Positions 4,209 through 9,825 of a stretch of DNA of 9,825 nt are shown one piece after another; positions within the stretch are counted from its first letter, which is position 1, and each line of letters starts with the position of its first letter. The position numbers were made by a program, and so were the translations under genes. Location of the stretch: NCBI GenBank assembly GCA_016212295.1, contig JACRGO010000041.1:1-9825 (forward strand), written 5' to 3'. The notes under the pieces are model-generated. The model ran no database searches. It saw nothing but the letters and a program-made list of their open reading frames with translations, and was not told the origin of the DNA. The stretch is from Nitrospinota bacterium. Its GTDB lineage: Bacteria; Nitrospinota; Nitrospinia; JACRGO01.

Positions 4209-5693
4209 ATGAAAACTTCAACTTCTTTAAAAATTCTCCTGATCGAAGATAATCCGGGCGACGCCCGGTTGATAAAGGAAATGTGCGTGGAGGCGGAAAA
4301 TCTTTCCTTTGAGATGGATTGGACGGAAAGGCTCTCCGATGCCATAGGCCGCTTGGCTGAAAAAAAATTCGATGTGGTCTTGCTGGACCTTTCCCTTCCC
4401 GACAGCCACGGCTTCGAGACCTTCGCAAAGGCGCGGGACTCCGCTCCTAATGTCCCCATCGTGATTTTGAGCGGCCTGGATGATCAAGCCCTGGCCATGA
4501 AGGCGGTGCAGGCCGGAGCCCAGGACTATCTGGTCAAGGGCCAGGTGAGTTCCATGATTGTTGCGCGGGTCATCCGGTACGCCATGGAAAGAAAAAAGAT
4601 TGAAGAATCCTTGCGCAAGGCCAAAGTGGAGGCGGAAGAGGCCAACAAGCTCAAGGACAAATTTCTCGCCCTGGTGTCCCATGATCTGAAAGGTCCACTC
4701 ACCTCCATCATGGGTTTTATAGAGCTGATCCGCCAGGACCTTCAGGAGTTCGGCGTCCCCGAAAAGGTCTTGGAAATACTGGATATAGTCCACAATTCCA
4801 CGAAGAAGATGCATTTTCAGATCGATGACTTGTTGAATCTCTCCCGGCTACGGGCGGGAAAGATCACCCCGAAACTTAAGTTTTTCGACGTGTCCGGCAT
4901 GATTCTGGATGCCTTGGAAGGCATTAAATTTCTTGCGCGGAAAAAAGAGATCGATGTGGTTAATAAAGTCCCGGACCATACGCGGGTTTACGCGGACCCG
5001 ACGCTTTTTTTCGAGGTCATCCAGAACCTTGTGACCAATGCCATCAAGTTCTGCCGTAAAGGAGACCAAGTCACGATTTTTCTCCCGGAAAACGAGCGCT
5101 CCACCATTGCCGTGGCCGATACTGGAACTGGCATCAAGCCGGAATTAGTGAAAAATATTTTTAACTATCTTATAAGGACAACCACGACGGGGACTGCTGG
5201 AGAAATCGGAACCGGGCTTGGCTTGCCCTTTTCGCGGGACATCATGGAGGCGCACGGCGGGGCGTTGCGGGTGGAGTCTGCGGAAGGAAAGGGAAGCGTC
5301 TTTTACGCCGCGTTGCCCTGTGTGAAGCCGGGTATTTTGCTGGTGGAAGACGAGTTGGAAGATATGATCTTATTTAAAAAACATTTGGAAAAACTGGACG
5401 TGGACATTTTCGCGGCGGAAAATGGACAGGAGGCCATGAAAATTCTTGAAGAAAACAGCATTCATTTGATCATAGCCGATATCCGGATGCCGCTCATGGA
5501 CGGCTTTGAACTTCTTCAAAACATTAAAAAAATTTCTGAAACAAACCCCATTCCCGTTATCCTGGTTACGGGAAAAGCCCAGGAAACAAGGGAATATGCC
5601 TTTAAACTAGGGGCCGTGGATTTTATTACCAAGCCGGTGGATTTTGAAAAACTTCTTCAAAAGATCAGAAAGTTTTTATATGAAACAATTTGA
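4209..5693 (+). CDS. Soluble hybrid histidine kinase, REC-HisKA-HATPase_c-REC
   Basis: A 494-residue cytoplasmic protein with no membrane segment. Domains in order: an N-terminal receiver (~7-125; Glu13-Asp14, phospho-acceptor Asp60 in VVLLDLSLP, Lys110 in YLVKG); a short coiled coil (~126-150); HisKA (FLALVSHDLKGPLTS, His158); HATPase_c (N-box IQNLVTNAIKF with Asn277, G1 DTGTGI at 304-309, G2 GTGLGL 334-339); and a C-terminal receiver (~375-494; Glu380-Asp381, Asp424 in IIADIRMPLMDG, Lys475 in ITKPVD). All active residues are present. It is probably driven by phosphorylation of its first receiver by an upstream kinase and passes phosphate through the second, a relay that would need a separate phosphotransfer protein not seen here. 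ATG 4209 fits the start of the receiver fold; there is no clear Shine-Dalgarno. It follows the kinase/Rcp1 cluster in the same orientation after a repeat-rich spacer. Confidence 0.9.
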   Translation: MKTSTSLKILLIEDNPGDARLIKEMCVEAENLSFEMDWTERLSDAIGRLAEKKFDVVLLDLSLPDSHGFETFAKARDSAPNVPIVILSGLDDQALAMKAVQAGAQDYLVKGQVSSMIVARVIRYAMERKKIEESLRKAKVEAEEANKLKDKFLALVSHDLKGPLTSIMGFIELIRQDLQEFGVPEKVLEILDIVHNSTKKMHFQIDDLLNLSRLRAGKITPKLKFFDVSGMILDALEGIKFLARKKEIDVVNKVPDHTRVYADPTLFFEVIQNLVTNAIKFCRKGDQVTIFLPENERSTIAVADTGTGIKPELVKNIFNYLIRTTTTGTAGEIGTGLGLPFSRDIMEAHGGALRVESAEGKGSVFYAALPCVKPGILLVEDELEDMILFKKHLEKLDVDIFAAENGQEAMKILEENSIHLIIADIRMPLMDGFELLQNIKKISETNPIPVILVTGKAQETREYAFKLGAVDFITKPVDFEKLLQKIRKFLYETI

Positions 5694-5712
5694 ACGCCGC
5701 AGTACGGTTTTC

Positions 5713-5741
5713 TTGACAAGGCAGCCTGCCGGCTTTATATT
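5713..5741 (+). promoter_or_regulatory. Sigma70-type promoter of the arsR-like gene
   Basis: A perfect -35 TTGACA (5713-5718) is followed after exactly 17 nt by TATATT (5736-5741). The expected start of transcription is near 5748, leaving a short AT-rich leader of about 28 nt before ATG 5777. The AT-rich region from -10 to the start codon (tatatata, catattttt, tttatag) could hold an operator for the repressor, but I see no clean palindrome there. Confidence 0.75.
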
Positions 5742-5776
5742 ATATATAGACATATTTTTATTTATAGAAAAAACTT

Positions 5777-6058
5777 ATGGATTTTGATTGCTGTAAATTT
5801 TTTAAGGCAGTGGCGGATCCCAGCAGGATAAAAATAATGATGCTGCTGATGAAAGGGGAGATGTGCGTCTCTGATATATGCCAGCATTTTCACATGAAAC
5901 AGCCCTCCATCTCCCATCACCTTAATATATTGAAGAACGCGAAGATCGTGTCCGACCGCAAGGAGGGCAAGGAAGTGTATTACTCCTTGAATTCCTGCTG
6001 CATAGATTCCTGTTGCAGTGAGTTCATGCAAAGATTCAGAGGCAGGCCAAAGGCATAG
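5777..6058 (+). CDS. ArsR/SmtB-family metal(loid)-responsive repressor, Cys-rich
   Basis: A 93-residue winged-helix repressor. It starts FFKAVADPSRIKIMMLLMKGEMCVSDI, the standard ArsR helix 1 to helix 3 region. The recognition helix is KQPSISHHLNILKNA (~41-55) and the wing is DRKEGKEVYYSL (~60-71). It has eight Cys: Cys5-Cys6, Cys30, Cys35, Cys74-Cys75 and Cys79-Cys80. The classical arsenic site in helix 3 is CVC; here that region has a single Cys30 with Cys35 further on, and the doublets at both ends (DFDCCKFF, SCCIDSCCSEF) could form a different thiolate site for As(III), Sb(III) or a soft metal. It would leave DNA on ligand binding. It has its own strong promoter upstream, no evident Shine-Dalgarno, and is followed by a half-site cluster and a Cys-rich small ORF. 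The ligand cannot be named from sequence. Confidence 0.9.
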   Translation: MDFDCCKFFKAVADPSRIKIMMLLMKGEMCVSDICQHFHMKQPSISHHLNILKNAKIVSDRKEGKEVYYSLNSCCIDSCCSEFMQRFRGRPKA

Positions 6059-6076
6059 GAAATATTTTTTTTGTCC

Positions 6077-6102
6077 GAATACATAGACGTATTCGAATAC
6101 GT
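6077..6102. promoter_or_regulatory. Candidate operator: GAATAC/GTATTC half-site cluster
   Basis: Three 6-bp half-sites occur in order: GAATAC (6077-6082), a 6-bp spacer, GTATTC (6089-6094), and directly GAATAC (6095-6100). The second pair sits in a perfect 16-bp palindrome, ACGTATTCGAATACGT (6087-6102). Inverted half-sites of this kind between an ArsR-family gene and a small downstream gene fit a repressor-binding site. Binding by this repressor is inferred. Confidence 0.6.
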
Positions 6103-6116
6103 AGAATCTCAAGGGA

Positions 6117-6126
6117 AAGGAGGTGA
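6117..6126 (+). promoter_or_regulatory. Perfect Shine-Dalgarno of the Cys-rich small gene
   Basis: AAAGGAGGTGA-like sequence ending 5 nt before ATG 6132. It is the best ribosome-binding site in the window and strong support that the short ORF behind it is translated. Confidence 0.8.
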
Positions 6127-6131
6127 AGAAA

Positions 6132-6302
6132 ATGGAAAAAGAATGCTGCAATGTAAAGGTGACGGAAATCGATAACGGCTTCCGAGTGGAAATCACCGGC
6201 AAGGAGATAAAGGAAAAATGCAGGGACGTCATGGAAAATTGCCGGATGGGAGGCAAGCCGTGGAAGGAATTCCTCGCGAATTGTTGCTCTTCCAATGCCT
6301 GA
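6132..6302 (+). CDS. Small Cys-rich protein of unknown function (56 aa)
   Basis: A 56-residue ORF from ATG 6132 to TGA 6300-6302, easily missed because of its size. It begins MEKECCNVKVTEIDNGFRVE and has Cys5-Cys6, Cys30, Cys37 and Cys52-Cys53. The Cys doublets near both ends echo those of the ArsR-family protein just upstream. It is charged (many Lys and Glu), with no signal peptide or membrane segment, so probably cytosolic. Support for being a gene: a perfect Shine-Dalgarno, a candidate operator directly upstream, and a strong terminator 23 nt after the stop. Position and composition suggest binding or buffering of a thiophilic metal(loid), but I recognise no family. It could also be a small partner of a transporter encoded elsewhere. 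Confidence 0.75.
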   Translation: MEKECCNVKVTEIDNGFRVEITGKEIKEKCRDVMENCRMGGKPWKEFLANCCSSNA

Positions 6303-6325
6303 AATTCCGCAAAAGGCATGAAAGA

Positions 6326-6359
6326 AGCCCCGGAAATTTTCCGGGGCTTTTGTCTTTTT
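6326..6359 (+). terminator. Rho-independent terminator of the arsR module
   Basis: AGCCCCGG (6326-6333) pairs with CCGGGGCT (6341-6348); the AAA/TTT next to the loop can extend the stem. It is followed by TTTTGTCTTTTT. Strong GC stem plus T-run. On the minus strand the stem is followed only by cttctttc, so termination of the opposing restriction genes is less certain. Confidence 0.9.
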
Positions 6360-6437
6360 AAAATTTTTTACTTATTGTTAGGCCGAACCATTCAGGAGAA
6401 TCCGCAATAGGCGCTAGCATTGACAAAACGAAACGCT

Positions 6438-7052
6438 TCAAGAATAATCCAGTTCCCCCACTGTGGCAACCTGCCTGTATTTCACACCCTGAAACTCCTT
6501 GAAGTGCGCATGTCCGCATTTTATTTTTCTCTTTTCGCTTGCCCTTAGTTCCTGCCCCGCCGATTTCGTCTCCGCCACGAAATAGACGGTCTTTTCGTTC
6601 TTTTTGATCAAGGCCCAGTCCGGGTTGTAGTTTCCGATAGGCGTTTTGATCCTGAACCAGAAAGGAAGTTTGAAATAAAACTCGATATCATCCCTGCTCT
6701 CGCACTCCCTGGCAAACTGGTATTCCACATTGGAATCCAGGGGAAGGAGATTTCCATGAATGGTTTTGTCTTTTTTGGAAATGGCAAAGGTCAAGTCGTT
6801 GACGTGAACCTCATAATCATCAAAAAGGCGCATCTCGTACCCTTTTCCGCCGATCTTTTCGTATTTGATCCCGTCGATCATGAAATCCACCAAGACATCC
6901 TTGATGGCACCGACCGCATAATCCAGAAAGAGCTGGGGATTTATCAATACGTCGCAGATCCTCCCGGACTCCTTGAGAATTTTCAAAATGGTGGAGCGCG
7001 TCAGTTCCGTTCTTTCCTGAATATAAAACAGGATATCGGGTATCCTGAACAT
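6438..7052 (-). CDS. Type III restriction enzyme Res, C-terminal endonuclease part (after in-frame TAG)
   Basis: 204 residues in the same frame as the upstream Res helicase, separated from it by TAG (7064-7062) and three codons. It starts MFRIPDILFYIQERTELTRSTI, which in intact Res proteins is internal and follows the helicase region. MVDGIKYEKIGG-like text (FMIDGIKYEKIGGKGYEMRLF, ~57-77) is the usual linker. The nuclease core is PD-(D/E)xK: NYNPDWALI (Pro144-Asp145) and VYFVAETKSA (Glu161, Lys163), catalytic residues intact. It would cut DNA after translocation stalls. ATG 7052 has GGAGG only 2 nt upstream, a poor spacing, so separate translation may be weak. Either res is a pseudogene by nonsense mutation, or the domains are now made as two chains. 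TAG is used as an ordinary stop elsewhere in the window (ArsR, IVS protein), so general suppression is unlikely. Confidence 0.8.
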   Translation of the reverse strand: MFRIPDILFYIQERTELTRSTILKILKESGRICDVLINPQLFLDYAVGAIKDVLVDFMIDGIKYEKIGGKGYEMRLFDDYEVHVNDLTFAISKKDKTIHGNLLPLDSNVEYQFARECESRDDIEFYFKLPFWFRIKTPIGNYNPDWALIKKNEKTVYFVAETKSAGQELRASEKRKIKCGHAHFKEFQGVKYRQVATVGELDYS

Positions 7053-7061
7053 TCCCTCCAG

Positions 7062-9068
7062 CTAAGAAATGCTGGATGCCTGGATATCCGCCACGATCCC
7101 CACATCGCCAAACTCCAGGGCCGTCTTGGTGGTCTTGATGACGGCCCTCCTGATTACCGGCATCTCTCTCACCGCCCTGGCCGCCTTGCGTATCAACTCC
7201 TGGGTGTCATATTCCACCCGGTACGTGGTCTCATGTTTGATCCTGTCCCAGATTGCCTTGAATTTTCCGTCCAGTTCAAAACCCTTCTTGTACCTGGCCC
7301 ATTCCCTTTTCCGCTTGTTTTTGATCCGTCCCTGGAAGGAGACCCCGCAATCCTCTTCAATCTCGCTTTGAAGCTGGCGTGCAAATTCCTCATAGGACTC
7401 GTTGGCGACCACTGTCAAACGATTGATATGAGTATCCTGGATGCGGTTTCCTTCTTGGTTCACGGCAAGCCTTAATCCCCGCCCTATCTCCTGCCGCTTT
7501 TTCAATTCCGACCGCGTTTCGTTTAGCGTGCATATCTGAAAGACGTTGGGGTTGTCCCATCCCTCCCGCAGGGCGGAATGGCTGAATATGAAACGCAAGG
7601 GCTCCCCGATATCCAGGAGCCGTTCCTTGTCTTTCATGATCAGTTTAAAAGTATCGTCATCCACCTGGGTGTTTCCCTTGGTGTCCTTCCACTTGCCCTT
7701 ATTGTCCTGGGAAAAGTACCCGTTATGGATCTCGTCCACTGGAAAAGGAATGACGCCCCGGAAATCTGGTTTCTTGGAAATCTCTTTAAATGCATCCTCG
7801 AACCATTGGAAAAACTTGCCCTTCACGGGATGGCCGTCTGCATCATAGCCCCGGTAGTTGGCCACGCGGTCTATAAAAAAGAGGGAAAGGACCTTGATCC
7901 CCTTTTCCTTCAATCTCTTCTCCTTCAAAAAATGCTCCTCCACCGTTTTTCTGATCTGGATTTTCATCACCGCGTCGGTCAATCCGCCAAGGGTGTCTCC
8001 CACAAAGACCCTTTCCCCGTTGGAGAGTTCCACAAACCCTTCCGACACATCGATCCCGTTGATGATATACCCGTCCTTATAGATCTCCCTTTTGCCCGAC
8101 AATTTGTACAGGTCGTCGCCCACCCTGGCGGTGACGGATTTTCTCAAGGCCCCTTCCTTGGCATTCACGTCAATCCTGATTTTGGCCGAGGTGCGGGTCT
8201 TGGTGGCGTTCACCTTTTCCAGAGAGACGAAGGCCTCGTTGAAGTCATTTTCCGTGACAATGGAATCCACTTCTATCTGCTTCACCAGTCCAAGGTCGTA
8301 GGCCCTTACAGGATCAAGACTGTAAACCATGTTGTAACGGCGGATATGAGTGGCCGAATAGCGCAGGGTGCACAGAGGGTCCAGTCCCTCCACCGCCTTT
8401 TTCCGGATGTCCGTTTCCATGTTCTGCGGCTCATCCACGATCACGATGGGGCGGGTGGCTCGAATAAACTCCATGGGCCGCTTGCCCGTGAGCTTGTCAT
8501 TGGGCTTGTTGATGATATTTTCGTCTTTGGCGAAGGAATCGATATTGATAACGAGGATTTGGACAGTGTTGCCCAGGGCGAAGTTCCTTAAAGAGGAGAC
8601 CCGCTTGGAATCATACACCTCGAAGTTCACCGGGACCTTGTCGTAAAGGTTCTGAAAATGCGCGAAGGTGATTTCAAGGTTCTTCAGGACGCCCTCCCGG
8701 ATGGCGATGGAAGGAACCACGATGACGAATTTCTTAAAACCGTAATTTTTGTGAAGCCCATAAATGGTCCGGAGGTACACATAGGTCTTGCCGGTCCCGG
8801 TTTCCATGTCCACGGAAAAGTGCATTCCATCCAGGGCATCCGAAGCGGGCAATTCGTTCTTCTCCTGGACGGCGCGGAGGTTTTTCAGTATCTGCTCTTC
8901 TCCGATGGCCAAGGCGTTTCCCACTCCTCCCTCCGAATGATAGTAATGCGCATGATGCAGGGAAAAGCTGAAATCGCCGTGATTCAAAGGCTGGCCCTCA
9001 AAGACGCCCACGACTGAGGCTATGGCGTCAAGCTGATAAGGCTGGTTGGGATCGAAATGGAGTTTCAT
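7062..9068 (-). CDS. res: Type III restriction enzyme Res subunit, helicase part
   Basis: 668 residues of an SF2 ATPase/translocase. Motifs: N-terminal FDPNQPYQLDAIASVVGVFEG (Q-motif region), Walker A METGTGKT (88-95), the DEPQ form of motif II (VDEPQ, 211-215), SAT (238-240), motif V REGWDNPNVFQI (501-512), and motif VI RQEIGRGLRL (525-534). The DEPQ box and the REGWDNP motif are typical of Type III Res and related proteins. The frame stops at TAG 7064-7062, after ADIQASSIS, just before where the endonuclease domain should begin; that domain follows in the same frame (6438-7052). Helicase plus the downstream part gives about 876 residues, a normal full Res length. The start overlaps the stop of the upstream gene by 4 nt (ATGA), so they are translationally coupled. 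The Mod partner needed for restriction is not in the window. Confidence 0.9.
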   Translation of the reverse strand: MKLHFDPNQPYQLDAIASVVGVFEGQPLNHGDFSFSLHHAHYYHSEGGVGNALAIGEEQILKNLRAVQEKNELPASDALDGMHFSVDMETGTGKTYVYLRTIYGLHKNYGFKKFVIVVPSIAIREGVLKNLEITFAHFQNLYDKVPVNFEVYDSKRVSSLRNFALGNTVQILVINIDSFAKDENIINKPNDKLTGKRPMEFIRATRPIVIVDEPQNMETDIRKKAVEGLDPLCTLRYSATHIRRYNMVYSLDPVRAYDLGLVKQIEVDSIVTENDFNEAFVSLEKVNATKTRTSAKIRIDVNAKEGALRKSVTARVGDDLYKLSGKREIYKDGYIINGIDVSEGFVELSNGERVFVGDTLGGLTDAVMKIQIRKTVEEHFLKEKRLKEKGIKVLSLFFIDRVANYRGYDADGHPVKGKFFQWFEDAFKEISKKPDFRGVIPFPVDEIHNGYFSQDNKGKWKDTKGNTQVDDDTFKLIMKDKERLLDIGEPLRFIFSHSALREGWDNPNVFQICTLNETRSELKKRQEIGRGLRLAVNQEGNRIQDTHINRLTVVANESYEEFARQLQSEIEEDCGVSFQGRIKNKRKREWARYKKGFELDGKFKAIWDRIKHETTYRVEYDTQELIRKAARAVREMPVIRRAVIKTTKTALEFGDVGIVADIQASSIS

Positions 9069-9691
9069 GCCTGAATACTCGGTTCAAACAATGACGGTTG
9101 TTTTTCCAGGGGTGGATAAAAAACACCCACAATGACAAAGGGATTTTTGGCCCAGCCGTGAAATTGCTTTGTGGTTCCCAAAAAGAGATAAATGTCTTTC
9201 TGGCGAAATTCCGTCCAATATTTTCGCTTCACCAATTCCACCGCCTTTTTTTCATCGCCCTTTTCCCGTTTAAAGCAGTTCCAATATAGAGCGCCTATTT
9301 CCCAGTCTTCAATCATGAGCGTGGCCTCTTTTCCTTGGCCGTCCCGGAACCTGTAGGAAAATTTATAGGGAAGCTTGTTGACCACGGAAAATTCTTTCTT
9401 TACTTCTTCCTCGGACTGAAAAAGAGAAAGCTGATTGGCTTTTTGTTTCAGGATGGATAGTTTATCTTTCGGCCAATCGCGCTCTGTTTCCTCAACGACA
9501 AAATCCATAATCTCACGCGGCTTAAAAATAGCCAGGGAGAGTTCGTTCCTGTTGGCCTTGTCAATGAGTACCGCCAGATCATCATAGATGGGGTTGTTCC
9601 TGAAAATAATGCGTTTTCTTTCCTCCCATTTCTTCTCGGTCCCCACTGGTTTCCCCAAGAGGCGGATGCCTTTGATATCGGTTATCTTCAC
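9065..9691 (-). CDS. Conserved protein of unknown function associated with Type III restriction loci
   Basis: 208 residues from a GTG start at 9691. It begins MKITDIKGIRLLGKPVGTEKKWEERK and has no membrane segment, signal peptide or nucleotide-binding motif that I can see. Notable stretches are FKPREIMDFVVEETERDW (~56-73), LPYKFSYRF (~107-115), LMIEDWEIGALYWNCFKR (~125-142) and YLFLGTTKQFHGWAKNPFVIVGVFYPP (~168-194). The last resembles a beta-rich core with conserved aromatic residues. I recall similar uncharacterised proteins next to res genes, but cannot verify that here. The gene overlaps res by 4 nt (ATGA), so it is made together with Res and probably works with it. Its GTG overlaps the TAG of the upstream open frame by one base (TAGTG). 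There is no clear Shine-Dalgarno. The start could be affected by the rearrangement just upstream. Confidence 0.7.
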   Translation of the reverse strand: MKITDIKGIRLLGKPVGTEKKWEERKRIIFRNNPIYDDLAVLIDKANRNELSLAIFKPREIMDFVVEETERDWPKDKLSILKQKANQLSLFQSEEEVKKEFSVVNKLPYKFSYRFRDGQGKEATLMIEDWEIGALYWNCFKREKGDEKKAVELVKRKYWTEFRQKDIYLFLGTTKQFHGWAKNPFVIVGVFYPPLEKQPSLFEPSIQA

Positions 9692-9825
9692 TACTGTCCG
9701 GTTAAATTATCGAATAAATTCAATTGGTTAGGCATATAGCAGTCCTGTATTTTGTATTCTCTTTTTGTAAGTATTTGAAATAATGGACTTTTCTCGAACA
9801 AGGTCAGGCTCAAAATCTGTAAAAT
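9691..9825 (-). mobile_element. 3' end of a probable IS4-type transposase gene (partial at window edge)
   Basis: The minus strand is open from the window edge to TAG at 9693-9691, 44 codons. The peptide includes ILSLTLFEKSPLFQILTK and the ending NQLNLFDNLTGQ. The pattern (S/V)TLFEKxP followed by NQLxLF near the stop matches the C-terminus of IS4-family transposases as I remember them. The stretch is more AT-rich than the restriction genes. The stop overlaps the start codon of the next gene, so there is no room for a right-end inverted repeat after the transposase; the IS end seems lost or fused to local sequence. Identification from 44 residues is moderate. Confidence 0.55.

Noticed and set aside
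7062-7064. TAG read as pyrrolysine or suppressed amber codon
   Set aside because: TAG ends other genes in the window normally (3492-3494 and 6056-6058), and nothing suggests a suppressor system.
7578-8591. Long open frame (337 codons) on the + strand
   Set aside because: It lies wholly antisense to the Res helicase, whose motifs are clear; its peptide shows no domain pattern and it has no ribosome-binding site.

Overview
The window looks like an accessory region of a free-living bacterial chromosome, probably Gram-negative. Many two-component proteins, small defence and toxin modules, and 7-bp degenerate repeats between genes suggest a deltaproteobacterial (Desulfobacterota) or Nitrospinota/Nitrospirota-like lineage. 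No rRNA or tRNA is present to settle this, so the taxonomy is only a guess. GC is moderate: higher in the kinase genes, lower at both ends and in the small four-helix-bundle gene.

Region 1 (1-551, + strand) is a VapBC toxin-antitoxin pair. The antitoxin is intact. The PIN-domain toxin is broken by a frameshift and has lost its C-terminal third. Region 2 (580-4021, + strand) is a signalling cluster: a membrane sensor protein whose kinase half lies in another frame, a histidine kinase with an N-terminal domain closely resembling the ethylene/copper-binding domain of plant ETR1 and cyanobacterial receptors, a four-helix-bundle (23S-IVS type) protein, and an Rcp1-like single-domain response regulator. 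Region 3 (4022-5693) starts with a repeat- and hairpin-rich spacer, followed by a soluble REC-HisKA-HATPase-REC hybrid kinase. Arrays of 7-bp repeats fill the gaps between these genes, and two of them supply the Shine-Dalgarno sequence of the next gene. The simplest reading is two sensor kinases feeding the Rcp1-like regulator, with the hybrid kinase as a further node; the partnerships are inferred from proximity.

Region 4 (5713-6359, + strand) is a compact metal(loid)-type module: a strong sigma70-like promoter, an ArsR-family repressor rich in Cys pairs, a cluster of GAATAC/GTATTC half-sites, a 56-residue Cys-rich ORF with a perfect Shine-Dalgarno, and a strong intrinsic terminator.

Region 5 (6438-9825, - strand) is the restriction half of a Type III restriction-modification-like locus: a conserved protein of unknown function, then the Res helicase, then the Res C-terminal endonuclease domain, separated from the helicase by an in-frame TAG. 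No Mod methyltransferase is visible. At the right edge the 3' end of what looks like an IS4-type transposase gene abuts the locus, which suggests IS-mediated rearrangement upstream of it.

The most interesting items are the ethylene-receptor-like kinase, the heptamer arrays that seem to shuffle or supply gene ends and ribosome-binding sites, the Cys-rich ArsR module with its short ORF, and the interrupted Type III restriction locus.
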